Assembly: GCA_030432795.1 (NCBI GenBank)
Contig: JAUILW010000009.1
Span: 1-22,438, forward strand
Reading direction: 5' to 3'
DNA: 22,438 nt
Origin: Gammaproteobacteria bacterium
GTDB lineage: Bacteria; Pseudomonadota; Gammaproteobacteria; Pseudomonadales; Azotimanducaceae
Shown: positions 14,768 through 21,744 of the stretch, one piece after another
Position numbering within the stretch: the stretch's first letter is position 1
Layout: every line of letters begins with the position of its first letter
Notes under the pieces: generated by a model
What the model saw: only the letters and a program-made list of their open reading frames with translations
Told to the model about the DNA's origin: nothing
Database searches by the model: none
Position numbers and translations under genes: made by a program

Positions 14768-15859
14768 ATGCGACCCCTCGAGCGATATGAAAGCGCCGTG
14801 CAAGGCGGCGAACTCACGGCTGACGACCTGCAGCGGCGCGTCATGACGCTGCTGGACGACCTGTACGGCCGGGTGCTGGCCAGCGATGCGGGCGACGGGC
14901 TTTTCGCGCGGCTGAAACGCCGCTTTGCTGCGCCCGAGCCGGTGCGCGGACTCTATCTGTGGGGCGGCGTCGGTCGTGGCAAGACCATGCTGATGGATCT
15001 GTTCTGCGAGTGCTTCGACGAATCCTTGCGTCAACGCATGCATTTCCACCGGTTCATGCAACGCGTGCACACCGAACTTACCGACCTGAAAGGCACCGCC
15101 AACCCGCTCACGGTTGTCGCTGACCGGCTGACGGCAGAAGGACGGGTGCTGTGTTTCGATGAGTTTTTCGTCTCCGACATTGGTGACGCCATGATCCTTG
15201 CTGAGCTCTTCTCAGCGCTGTTCGAGCGGGGCGTGGTGTTGGTGGCCACCTCCAACGTCGAGCCGAAGCACCTGTACGAGAACGGCCTGCAGCGCAGCCG
15301 CTTCCTGCCGGCCATCGACCTGCTGTACGCCCATACCCAGGTGTACCACGTGGACGGCGCCACCGATTACCGGTTGCGTGTGCTTGAGAAAGCGGAGATC
15401 TACCATTACCCGCTGGACGCGGCTGCGGTGACCTCGCTGGAAGACAGTTTTCGGGCGCTGTGCGTGGAGACGCCACACCATGAGGATGAGCCCATCGACG
15501 TGCTCGGCCGGCCGATCATCGCTCGCCGGTTGGCGGATGACGTAGCGTGGTTCGAGTTCTCACAACTCTGCGAGGGGCCGCGCAGCCAGAACGACTACAT
15601 CGAGCTCGCTCGGGAGTTTCACACGGTGCTCCTGTCGAACGTGCCGGTGATGACCTCGCGCAACGAAGATGCGGCGCGACGCTTTATCAGCCTGGTGGAC
15701 GAGTTCTACGACCGCTCCGTGAAGCTCATCATCTCCGCTGCCGCCTCCATTGCCGACATTTACCAGGGCGAGCGGCTGCGCTTCGAGTTCGAACGCACCC
15801 GTTCACGCCTGCTGGAGATGCAGTCCACCGAGTACCTCGGGCGCAAGCACAAAGCCTGA
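14768..15859 (+). CDS. zapE: Cell division ATPase ZapE (AFG1/YhcM family)
   Basis: A 363-residue AFG1-like P-loop ATPase; in Escherichia coli ZapE joins the Z-ring late in division and affects FtsZ bundling. Walker A is GGVGRGKT in the block RGLYLWGGVGRGKTMLMD (about residues 61-77), Walker B is VLCFDEFFVSDI, sensor block VATSNVEP follows, and the C-terminal ARRFISLVDEFYDRSVKL is characteristic. ATG at 14768 gives MRPLERYES, like the MTPLERYQ start of pseudomonad homologues. An in-frame ATG at 14726 with a GAGG four bases before it would add 14 residues and is a fallback. It converges with the Rieske gene, 22 bases apart. Confidence 0.93.
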   Translation: MRPLERYESAVQGGELTADDLQRRVMTLLDDLYGRVLASDAGDGLFARLKRRFAAPEPVRGLYLWGGVGRGKTMLMDLFCECFDESLRQRMHFHRFMQRVHTELTDLKGTANPLTVVADRLTAEGRVLCFDEFFVSDIGDAMILAELFSALFERGVVLVATSNVEPKHLYENGLQRSRFLPAIDLLYAHTQVYHVDGATDYRLRVLEKAEIYHYPLDAAAVTSLEDSFRALCVETPHHEDEPIDVLGRPIIARRLADDVAWFEFSQLCEGPRSQNDYIELAREFHTVLLSNVPVMTSRNEDAARRFISLVDEFYDRSVKLIISAAASIADIYQGERLRFEFERTRSRLLEMQSTEYLGRKHKA

Positions 15860-15881
15860 CCGGCGGTTGGCCTGCATGAAG

Positions 15882-17168
15882 TCAGCCGGCTGAGACGTTG
15901 CTTTCCAACAGCTCCAGGCGCGGATCGTTTGGCATCAGCCATTCATCTCCCAGCACCTGCGGCACACGCAGTTCTTCGGGGATATTGTCTATGCCGATGA
16001 TCCGATCCGCCCACTGGTTCCAGTGATAGATGCGCGCTTCCTGGTAGCTCAGAGGCACGCCTCGGAAGCCGTCGGACTCCATGGCTTTTTGAATCCAACT
16101 GCCGAACTGCGTGTCCTCCAACAGCACCTGGCCGAGCTCTGAACCGTCGGGGGTGGTCCAGATATTGGGCAGTTGCGCAGGTTCCGCGCCGCCGGCGCCT
16201 TCGCCGTGATACATGGTCCACACCTCGAAGCGGCAGGTGTTGATGCTGGTGGGCCAGAACAGCAGCGGCGGGATGGTCTGATCGCTCAGCGGTGAGACCC
16301 AGTTGGGAAACACGCCGTAGCTCTGCGTGCAAGTGCGACCGATCTCGCTCACGGTATCGATTACTGGAAAGCCGTTGCGGTTTACTGCGCCCTGTCGCGC
16401 TTCGTTGATCATTTTGTTAGGGGCGATCATGCGGTTGTGGCCGTTGGCGTAGAACGAATTGACGTTGCGCCGGTCGTCGAGAATCGGTGCCACTGTGGTC
16501 GGGTGGATGCTCTTGACGTGATACACCTCGGTGTTGGCTTCCATGGCGATCTTCCAGTTGCAGTCCAGATCGAAGGTGTGTCGGCTCACCAGGCGGCACT
16601 TGTCGAACTGAAACTCGCGCCACTCCTCCGCTACCGGGCCGAGCCAGTCCATGAGGCTAGGTGCTTCGGTGTCGAAGTTGACGAAGATGAGGTTGCCGTA
16701 GCGTTCGCATCGTACCGGGTGCAGACCGCGGCAGCTGAAATCCAGATCGGCAAAGTCTTCCGGGTCGCGCACCGCCAGCAGGTCGCCGTTCAGGCCGTAG
16801 CTCCAGCCATGGTACTTGCACGTCAGGCGAGGTCTCTTGCCCGCGTTCTCGGTGACCACCGGTGCGCCGCGGTGCCGGCAGGTGTTGTAGAACGCGCGCA
16901 CCGCTCCGTCGTCGCCGTGCACGATCAGCAGCGGTTGGCCGGCGTTGTCCCACAGCCGGAAGCATCCTGGTTCCGGCAGTTCGTCGATGTGCGCAGCGAA
17001 GAGCCATGACTTGCGCCAGATGTGGCGCTGCTCGAGCTCGTAGAAGCGTTGATCTGTGTAACGTCCTGCGGGTATGTCCGGCAGTTTCGGAAAGCCTGCC
17101 GGAGGTGCCGTGCGGGCAGCTTCTAACTCCATGAGTCGGCGCAGATTGTCGATGTCTTTCTGTTCCAT
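15882..17168 (-). CDS. Rieske non-heme iron ring-hydroxylating oxygenase, large (alpha) subunit; substrate unknown
   Basis: A 428-residue oxygenase. The N-terminal Rieske [2Fe-2S] domain has C97-x-H99 and C117-x2-H120, spaced by 17 residues. The catalytic domain has NWKIAMEANTEVYHVKSIH with iron ligands H217 and H222 and, distally, D352 in LLEDTQFGSW. The residue that bridges Rieske and mononuclear sites, often aspartate, is E214, as reported for some amine-oxidizing members such as CntA. Substrate cannot be read from sequence; an aromatic ring or a quaternary amine are both possible. No ferredoxin, reductase or beta subunit is nearby. ATG at 17168 has GAGGA seven bases upstream and lies 10 bases after the TetR gene; a longer frame to 17222 overlaps that gene. 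Confidence 0.9.
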   Translation of the reverse strand: MEQKDIDNLRRLMELEAARTAPPAGFPKLPDIPAGRYTDQRFYELEQRHIWRKSWLFAAHIDELPEPGCFRLWDNAGQPLLIVHGDDGAVRAFYNTCRHRGAPVVTENAGKRPRLTCKYHGWSYGLNGDLLAVRDPEDFADLDFSCRGLHPVRCERYGNLIFVNFDTEAPSLMDWLGPVAEEWREFQFDKCRLVSRHTFDLDCNWKIAMEANTEVYHVKSIHPTTVAPILDDRRNVNSFYANGHNRMIAPNKMINEARQGAVNRNGFPVIDTVSEIGRTCTQSYGVFPNWVSPLSDQTIPPLLFWPTSINTCRFEVWTMYHGEGAGGAEPAQLPNIWTTPDGSELGQVLLEDTQFGSWIQKAMESDGFRGVPLSYQEARIYHWNQWADRIIGIDNIPEELRVPQVLGDEWLMPNDPRLELLESNVSAG

Positions 17169-17178
17169 GGTCGGTTCC

Positions 17179-17772
17179 TCAGTGGATCGTTGCCGCGCGC
17201 AGCAGGAGCTCGAGCCCGGCAAGGGATTTGTGTTCGTATGCGTCGATCTTGATGACGCCTTTCAACAGCAGCAGCGTCACACCCCAACCCTGTGCCGTGA
17301 TCTGCTCAGCCAGTTCCAGTGGCTCGACATCTGCCTGCAGGCGCCGGGCTTCGGTGAGCAGCTGGTTGTGCGTAAAAGTCACGGATTCGCGCAGCAGCAT
17401 GTCGATGAGCGGATGATCGTCTTCGGCTTGTACCAGCGCGATGGTCATCGCCTGGGCATATGTGGGGTTCGCCAGCACCTGGCGGATCGCGGCTCTGCGG
17501 CTTGCGAATATGGCGTCTATGCCGGGGGACCGGCCTGCGGGCAGCTGGCGGTAGTCGCTGATGATCTCGCCTACGGCGCTCAACAGCAGCTGATCCTTGC
17601 TGCCGAAAGTGTTGTAGAGGGTCTTTTTGACGACCCCCGCCTCATCGGCAATGGCATGCATGGTCACACCGTCATACCCATGCTGCGCCAGCAGATGTCG
17701 TGCGGTGCGCAGGATGTTCTCGCGCCGCGCCTGCAGGCGGGGAGAATTGTAGGCACGTGCGGGTTCCCCCAT
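17179..17772 (-). CDS. TetR/AcrR family transcriptional regulator
   Basis: A 197-residue repressor-type protein. The N-terminal helix-turn-helix spans about residues 17-60, with the typical sequence RENILRTARHLLAQHGYDG, then VTMHAIADEAGV and KTLYNTFGSKDQLL. The rest is an all-helical ligand-binding half without recognizable specificity. ATG at 17772 has GGAG four bases upstream; a TTG at 17793 would add seven residues. It is first in a two-gene unit with the Rieske oxygenase, 10 bases apart, so it probably controls that gene. A perfect dyad 25 bases upstream of its start overlaps the predicted -10, suggesting autorepression relieved by a ligand, perhaps the oxygenase substrate. That link is inference. 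Confidence 0.92.
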   Translation of the reverse strand: MGEPARAYNSPRLQARRENILRTARHLLAQHGYDGVTMHAIADEAGVVKKTLYNTFGSKDQLLLSAVGEIISDYRQLPAGRSPGIDAIFASRRAAIRQVLANPTYAQAMTIALVQAEDDHPLIDMLLRESVTFTHNQLLTEARRLQADVEPLELAEQITAQGWGVTLLLLKGVIKIDAYEHKSLAGLELLLRAATIH

Positions 17773-17796
17773 CTCGCTCCACAACCTTCGCAAAAG

Positions 17797-17810
17797 TACA
17801 CCCGAGTGTA
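17797..17810. promoter_or_regulatory. Probable TetR-family operator (TACAC-N4-GTGTA)
   Basis: A perfect five-base inverted repeat, TACAC at 17797-17801 and GTGTA at 17806-17810 around CCGA. It lies 25 bases before the ATG of the TetR gene and covers the predicted -10 hexamer of that gene's promoter. Short dyads of this kind in this position are typical TetR-family operators. The repeat is seen; its binding protein is inferred. Confidence 0.55.
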
Positions 17811-17832
17811 ACTTGTAGTCGGTAAACGTAAA
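17805..17832 (-). promoter_or_regulatory. Predicted sigma-70 promoter of the TetR-Rieske operon
   Basis: On the minus strand a -35 TTTACG (17827-17832) and a -10 TACACT (17805-17810) are separated by 16 bases. Each hexamer matches the consensus at four of six positions. The -10 overlaps the TACAC-N4-GTGTA dyad, so a bound repressor would block it. Confidence 0.45.
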
Positions 17833-17856
17833 AGGGGCGACATGGCTGGGGGCGCG

Positions 17857-17873
17857 ACCGCGGATGACGCGGT
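17857..17873. repeat. Inverted repeat ACCGCG-N5-CGCGGT
   Basis: A perfect six-base inverted repeat around GATGA in the 179-base region between the TetR gene and rplM. It has no T-run on either side, so it is not an intrinsic terminator. It lies upstream of both divergent promoters (about 25 bases from the TetR -35 and 17 bases from the rplM -35). Function is unknown. Confidence 0.45.
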
Positions 17874-17889
17874 GGGAATCAACTCGCGG

Positions 17890-17918
17890 TTGCCTTAGCG
17901 AGGGCGCTTCGCTAACAT
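17890..17918 (+). promoter_or_regulatory. Predicted sigma-70 promoter of rplM-rpsI
   Basis: TTGCCT (17890-17895) and TAACAT (17913-17918) are separated by exactly 17 bases, each with four of six consensus matches. The 5' leader before the rplM TTG would be only about 25-30 bases. A seven-base inverted repeat, TTAGCGA (17895-17901) and TCGCTAA (17909-17915), fills the spacer and runs into both hexamers. Confidence 0.55.
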
Positions 17919-17951
17919 CCGCGCTCCCAAAATCAGGGGTGGTACCACACC

Positions 17952-18383
17952 TTGAAAACTCTCAGCACGAAACCGGCTGACGTACGCCGCGACTGGGTGG
18001 TCATCGATGCCGAAAATCAGGTCATCGGCCGCCTGGCAACGGAAGTGGCACGACGGCTTCGCGGCAAGCACAAGCCGGAGTACACACCGCACGTCGACAC
18101 GGGCGATTACATCATCGTCATCAACGCAGCAAAGGTGCGTGCAACGGGCCGCAAAGAGAGCGATAAAGTCTATTACCGCCACACGGGCTACCCGGGCGGT
18201 ATCAAAGGCACTTCTCTTGGCCGTATGCGGGAGACGTACCCGGAGCGCATCATCGAGAGTGCGGTAAAGGGCATGTTGCCGAAGGGCCCCCTGGGCCGGG
18301 CGATGTACCGCAAGCTCAAAGTGTATGCCGGTGCCGAGCACCCGCATGCCGCACAGCAGCCTCAGGCCCTCGAGCTCGCCTGA
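17952..18383 (+). CDS. rplM: 50S ribosomal protein L13
   Basis: A 143-residue L13, matching the 142 residues of the Escherichia coli protein. Landmarks are RDWVVIDAENQVIGRLATE, RLRGKHKPEYTPHVDTGDY and VKGMLPKGPLGRAMYRKLKVYAGAEHPHAAQQP (positions about 14-33, 36-54 and 105-137). L13 is an early-assembling 23S rRNA-binding protein. The start is TTG at 17952: it yields MKTLSTKPADVRRDW, aligning exactly with the MKTFTAKPETVKRDW start known in Escherichia coli, and no in-frame ATG or GTG precedes it nearby. The ribosome binding site is weak (GGGGTGG, far upstream). It heads the rplM-rpsI operon. Confidence 0.97.
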   Translation: MKTLSTKPADVRRDWVVIDAENQVIGRLATEVARRLRGKHKPEYTPHVDTGDYIIVINAAKVRATGRKESDKVYYRHTGYPGGIKGTSLGRMRETYPERIIESAVKGMLPKGPLGRAMYRKLKVYAGAEHPHAAQQPQALELA

Positions 18384-18437
18384 GCTGGCCACACTGACCC
18401 AACGTTCAACAGCGTAGAAACGGCGTAAAAGACACAC

Positions 18438-18827
18438 ATGGCAGAAACTGACTACGGAACAGGCCGGCGCAAGACTGCCGCCGCGCGCGTGTTCGTGAAA
18501 TCCGGCACGGGCCGAATCCTGGTAAACAACCAGCCAGTGGATGAGTACTTCGGTCGCGAAACCTCCTGCATGGTGGTCCGGCAGCCGCTGGAAGTGGTCG
18601 GCATGCTCGACTCGCTGGACGTGACGGTTACCGTTCGTGGCGGCGGCTCTTCGGGGCAGGCTGGGGCGATCCGGCACGGCATCGCCCGTGCGTTGGTAGA
18701 ACGGGATGAAGGCATGCGCTCGCCGCTGCGTCAGGCCGGCTTCCTGACCCGCGATGCGCGTCAGGTGGAGCGTAAGAAGGTGGGGCTGCACAAGGCGCGC
18801 AAGCGTCCGCAATTCTCCAAGCGCTAA
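18438..18827 (+). CDS. rpsI: 30S ribosomal protein S9
   Basis: A 129-residue S9, one residue shorter than the Escherichia coli protein. It shows YGTGRRKTAAARVF near the start, the central YFGRET and GGGSSGQAGAIRHGIARAL blocks, and the invariant C-terminal tail ending KRPQFSKR, whose last residues reach the P-site tRNA in the ribosome. It follows rplM by 54 bases in the universal L13-S9 pairing. The ATG at 18438 gives the usual MAE start; the ribosome binding site is weak. A rho-independent terminator begins 18 bases after its stop. Confidence 0.97.
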   Translation: MAETDYGTGRRKTAAARVFVKSGTGRILVNNQPVDEYFGRETSCMVVRQPLEVVGMLDSLDVTVTVRGGGSSGQAGAIRHGIARALVERDEGMRSPLRQAGFLTRDARQVERKKVGLHKARKRPQFSKR

Positions 18828-18845
18828 GCGGTCTTCTGCCGGCAG

Positions 18846-18881
18846 GGCGACGCGTCGTGGAGGGGGTGTCGCCACTTTTTT
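18846..18881 (+). terminator. Rho-independent terminator after rpsI
   Basis: GGCGAC (18846-18851) pairs perfectly with GTCGCC (18868-18873) across a 16-base loop, followed by AC and six T residues (18876-18881). It sits 18 bases after the rpsI stop and before the petABC promoter, so it separates the ribosomal and bc1 operons. The loop is longer than usual, which lowers confidence slightly. Confidence 0.65.
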
Positions 18882-18913
18882 CGGCCAAAGTGCGCAGCGT
18901 TTAAGCGTGCTTG

Positions 18914-18922
18914 TGATAAAAT
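18914..18922 (+). promoter_or_regulatory. Predicted extended -10 promoter of petABC
   Basis: TGATAAAAT at 18914-18922 is an extended -10 element: TG, one base, then TAAAAT, which matches TATAAT at five of six positions. No good -35 lies 16-18 bases upstream (GCAGCG/CAGCGT), as is common for extended -10 promoters. A start near 18929 would give a leader of about 88 bases that includes three 13-base repeats. Confidence 0.5.
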
Positions 18923-18964
18923 TTCGGAGTGCGGTTGGTCTGTGGATGCGGTCGGCTGCACCGC

Positions 18965-19003
18965 GCTAGTCCGAATTGCTAGTCCGTATAGCTAGTCCGA
19001 GTT
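18965..19003 (+). repeat. Three tandem 13-base repeats in the petABC leader
   Basis: Three head-to-tail units of 13 bases: GCTAGTCCGAATT (18965-18977), GCTAGTCCGTATA (18978-18990) and GCTAGTCCGAGTT (18991-19003). The first nine bases are identical in all three, and the last four vary. The last unit abuts the petA ribosome binding site (GGGAG at 19004-19008). The period is not a multiple of three, so it is not a coding repeat. I noticed no other copy of GCTAGTCCG in the window. Confidence 0.9.
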
Positions 19004-19016
19004 GGGAGCAAGAACA

Positions 19017-19661
19017 TTGAGTAACGAGCCGAGCGCAGCCGACGACGGCGCAGCGCCGTCCAACCCAGCGCCAGTCGATAAATCCAGACGCTACTTCCTC
19101 ATCAAAGCCACCTCAGTTGTTGGCGCCGCCGGAGTCGCTGGGGCCGTCGTGCCTTTCGTCGCCTCATGGTCGCCGAGCGCTAAAGCGCGAGCTGCCGGTG
19201 CGCCGGTGAAGATCGATTTCACCCGCCTGCAGCAGGGCGAGATGCTGGGCCCGATACCGGCCTGGCGCGGCAAGCCGATTTTCGTGATCTCCCGCAGCGA
19301 CGAAACGTTGGCCAATCTGGAGCAGGACACGGAGAAGCTGGGCGATGCCAACTCCGACAACCTGGCGCAGCAGCCGGAGAGCGCGCGTAATCCCTGGCGT
19401 TCGCAGAAGCCCGAGCTTGGCATCTACGTCGGCATCTGCACGCACCTTGGCTGCTCGCCGCAGTATCAGCCTGAGATTGAGCCCAAATCATTCGATGAGA
19501 ACTGGCAGGGCGGCTTTTTCTGTGCCTGCCACGGCTCGAAGTTCGACCTGGCAGGCCGCGTGTACAGCGGCGTGCCGGCGCCGGACAATCTGGAAGTGCC
19601 GCCTTACCGGTTCGTCGGCGATTCGGTGGTCATCATCGGCGAAGAAGAAGGAGCAGCCTGA
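19017..19661 (+). CDS. petA: Ubiquinol-cytochrome c reductase iron-sulfur subunit (Rieske protein)
   Basis: A 214-residue Rieske subunit of the cytochrome bc1 complex, which passes electrons from quinol to cytochrome c1. Box I is CTHLGC (C141 and H143 ligands, C146) and box II is CACHGS (C169 and H172 ligands, C171 pairing with C146). The proline common in box II (CPCHGS) is alanine here. A twin-arginine motif, SRRYFLIK at residues 23-30, precedes the single transmembrane anchor, as expected for Tat-exported Rieske proteins. The chosen start is TTG at 19017 with GGAG eight bases upstream; a TTG at 19002 is also in frame but has no binding site. It overlaps petB by one base. Confidence 0.95.
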   Translation: MSNEPSAADDGAAPSNPAPVDKSRRYFLIKATSVVGAAGVAGAVVPFVASWSPSAKARAAGAPVKIDFTRLQQGEMLGPIPAWRGKPIFVISRSDETLANLEQDTEKLGDANSDNLAQQPESARNPWRSQKPELGIYVGICTHLGCSPQYQPEIEPKSFDENWQGGFFCACHGSKFDLAGRVYSGVPAPDNLEVPPYRFVGDSVVIIGEEEGAA

Positions 19662-20929
19662 TGCAGCGGCAATCTGAAAGCAAAGGCGTGCGGATGTGGT
19701 TCGACTTCATGGAGTGGGTCGACGAGCGGTTTCCTGCCACGGAAACCTTCGAATACCACATGTCGAAGTACTATGCGCCGAAGAATTTCAATTTCTGGTA
19801 CTTCTTCGGCGTGCTGTCCATCGTGGTGCTGGTCATCCAGCTCCTCACGGGCATCTGGCTGACGATGAACTACGTGCCCAGCGAAGCCGGCGCGTTTGCA
19901 TCCGTGGAGTACATCATGCGCGATGTCTCCTACGGCTGGTTATTGCGATACATGCATTCCACCGGCGCGTCGTTCTTTTTCATCGTCGTGTATCTGCATA
20001 TGTTCCGTGGACTCATGTACGGCTCGTACCGCAAGCCGCGGGAGCTGTTGTGGATCATCGGTATGGCGATCTTTATTGCCTTGATGGCGGAAGGCTTCTT
20101 TGGCTACGTGCTGCCCTGGGGCAACATGAGCCTGTGGGCCGCTCAGGTGATCGTCTCTCTTGCCGGAGCCATTCCCTACATCGGTCCGGACCTGATGGAA
20201 TGGGTACGCGGTGACTTCCTGATGTCGGAGATCACCCTGAACCGTTTCTTCGCGCTGCATGTGATCGCCGTGCCCCTGGTATTGGTCATTTTGGTGTTCG
20301 TGCACCTCGTCGCTCTGCATCATGTGGGTTCGAACAATCCGGACGGTATCGAGATCAAGAAGAACAAAGGGCCCGATGGTATTCCCGTAGATGGCATCGC
20401 CTTCCACCCGTACTACACCGTGCACGACCTGCATGCGATCGTCGTGTTCCTGTTCCTGTTCTGCGTGGTGGTGTTCTACTTCCCGGACGGCGGCGGTTAC
20501 TTCCTGGAGAAGCCCAACTTCGAGATGGCAAATCCCTTGAAGACACCTGAGCTCATCGTGCCGGTTTGGTACTACACGCCGTTCTACGCGATGTTGCGCG
20601 CAGCAACGTATCCGCTGTTCGGCATGGACGCAAAATTCTGGGGTCTCGTGGTGATGGCGGGCGCCATTGTTCTGCCGGCGGTTCTGCCCTGGCTTGACCG
20701 TTCGCCGGTAAAGTCGATTCGCTACAAAGGCATGATTTCCAAGGTCATGCTGGGGTTGTTTGTGGTCAGCTTCGTCATTCTTGGCTACCTGGGCTCCATC
20801 CACCCCTCGAAGAACGCCACGCTTCTGGCACAGATCTGCACGGTGGTCTACTTTGCCTATTTCGTGCTCATGCCCTGGTACACGCGGGCAGAGAAGACCA
20901 AGCCTGAGCCGGAGAGGGTCACTACATGA
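19661..20929 (+). CDS. petB: Cytochrome b of the bc1 complex
   Basis: A 422-residue, full-length (fused, non-split) cytochrome b with about eight transmembrane helices, holding both hemes and the Qo and Qi quinone sites. Heme ligands are H99 and H113 on helix B (13 residues between) and, on helix D, H200 and H215 (14 residues between). The Qo motif is PVWY in place of PEWY, the form I recall for beta- and gammaproteobacteria. The first ATG is supported by AAGGAG seven bases upstream and a one-base TGATG overlap with petA. The basic C-terminal tail ends EKTKPEPERVTT. It overlaps petC by four bases. Confidence 0.97.
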   Translation: MQRQSESKGVRMWFDFMEWVDERFPATETFEYHMSKYYAPKNFNFWYFFGVLSIVVLVIQLLTGIWLTMNYVPSEAGAFASVEYIMRDVSYGWLLRYMHSTGASFFFIVVYLHMFRGLMYGSYRKPRELLWIIGMAIFIALMAEGFFGYVLPWGNMSLWAAQVIVSLAGAIPYIGPDLMEWVRGDFLMSEITLNRFFALHVIAVPLVLVILVFVHLVALHHVGSNNPDGIEIKKNKGPDGIPVDGIAFHPYYTVHDLHAIVVFLFLFCVVVFYFPDGGGYFLEKPNFEMANPLKTPELIVPVWYYTPFYAMLRAATYPLFGMDAKFWGLVVMAGAIVLPAVLPWLDRSPVKSIRYKGMISKVMLGLFVVSFVILGYLGSIHPSKNATLLAQICTVVYFAYFVLMPWYTRAEKTKPEPERVTT

Positions 20930-21729
20930 GGATGCCAGTCATGCGTGCACGCACACTCTTTGCATCGTTGCTCCTCTCCGCGCCGTTGCTTGCACAGGCT
21001 GCCAGCAGCGACTACCCGATGGAGCCGATCCACCCCGACCTCGACGACAAGCCGTCGTTGCAGGCAGGGTTTGCGCTCTATACCAACTACTGTCTGGGCT
21101 GCCATGGCATGAAGTTTCAGCGCTACGAGCGCACGGCGGACGATCTCGGCATCCCCCACGATGTGGCGCTCGAGACAGTGGTGCCGGCTGGCATGCAGAT
21201 CGGCGCATTGATGAAGACGGCGATGGATTCAGAGGACGCCAAGCCCTGGTTCGGCGCGCCGCCGCCGGATCTGACCATGGTGGTGCGGGTACGCGGCGCC
21301 GAGTGGATGTACAACTATCTGAAAACGTTCTACATCGACGAGACGCGGCCGTTTGGGGTCAACAATGCGGTGTTCCCCAACGTCGGCATGCCGCACGTAC
21401 TGCTCGAACTGCAGGGCATTCAGCGCAAGGGCTGTGTGCAGAAGCCGATCATCCTGCCTAACGGAGGCGAGAAACGCGATCCGTTGGTGCCGGGTAAGCC
21501 GATTACCGAAGAGAAGTGCGGAGAGCTGTACGTCGAGGAAGGCACTGGCCGGATGACGCCCGCCGAGTACGACAAGGCGATGTACGATCTCGTGAACTTC
21601 ATGTTCTATACCTCCGAGCCTGCACGCATCCAGCGTGAGTGGCTGGGTGTGCCCGTGCTGTTGTTCCTTATTGTCCTTGGTTGCTTCACGTATCTGCTGA
21701 ATCGTGAGTACTGGAAGGACGTGCACTAA
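20926..21729 (+). CDS. petC: Cytochrome c1 of the bc1 complex
   Basis: A 267-residue cytochrome c1 that takes electrons from the Rieske protein. An N-terminal signal peptide (hydrophobic core about residues 11-23, likely cleavage after AQA) precedes the heme site CLGCH (C56, C59, H60). The probable axial methionine is M155 in FPNVGMPHVL. A C-terminal transmembrane anchor lies at about residues 242-258 before the short tail NREYWKDVH. Two further cysteines, C170 and C198, could form a disulfide, as described in some bacterial c1 proteins. The start shares ATGA with the petB stop. There is only one heme motif, so it is not a diheme variant. Confidence 0.96.
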   Translation: MRMPVMRARTLFASLLLSAPLLAQAASSDYPMEPIHPDLDDKPSLQAGFALYTNYCLGCHGMKFQRYERTADDLGIPHDVALETVVPAGMQIGALMKTAMDSEDAKPWFGAPPPDLTMVVRVRGAEWMYNYLKTFYIDETRPFGVNNAVFPNVGMPHVLLELQGIQRKGCVQKPIILPNGGEKRDPLVPGKPITEEKCGELYVEEGTGRMTPAEYDKAMYDLVNFMFYTSEPARIQREWLGVPVLLFLIVLGCFTYLLNREYWKDVH

Positions 21730-21744
21730 AACAGGTTTGAACCT

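Noticed and set aside
15860..15892. CCGGC and GCCGG arms plus the palindrome CAGCCGGCTG between zapE and the Rieske gene, as a bidirectional terminator
   Set aside because: The loop is 20 bases and no T-run follows on either strand; the palindrome lies inside the last codons of the Rieske gene.
17169..17222. Extended N-terminus for the Rieske oxygenase starting at 17222
   Set aside because: It would overlap the TetR gene by 44 bases and adds residues without family similarity, while the ATG at 17168 has a well-placed GAGGA.
19538..19556. CACHGS instead of CPCHGS in box II of the bc1 Rieske protein
   Set aside because: All cluster ligands and the disulfide cysteines remain. The proline to alanine change alone could shift potential slightly but is weak evidence of anything new.
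20554..20580. PVWY in place of PEWY and 14-residue spacing of the helix D heme histidines in cytochrome b
   Set aside because: Both differ from the mitochondrial pattern but, as far as I recall, are normal in beta- and gammaproteobacterial cytochrome b, so they are a lineage marker rather than an anomaly.
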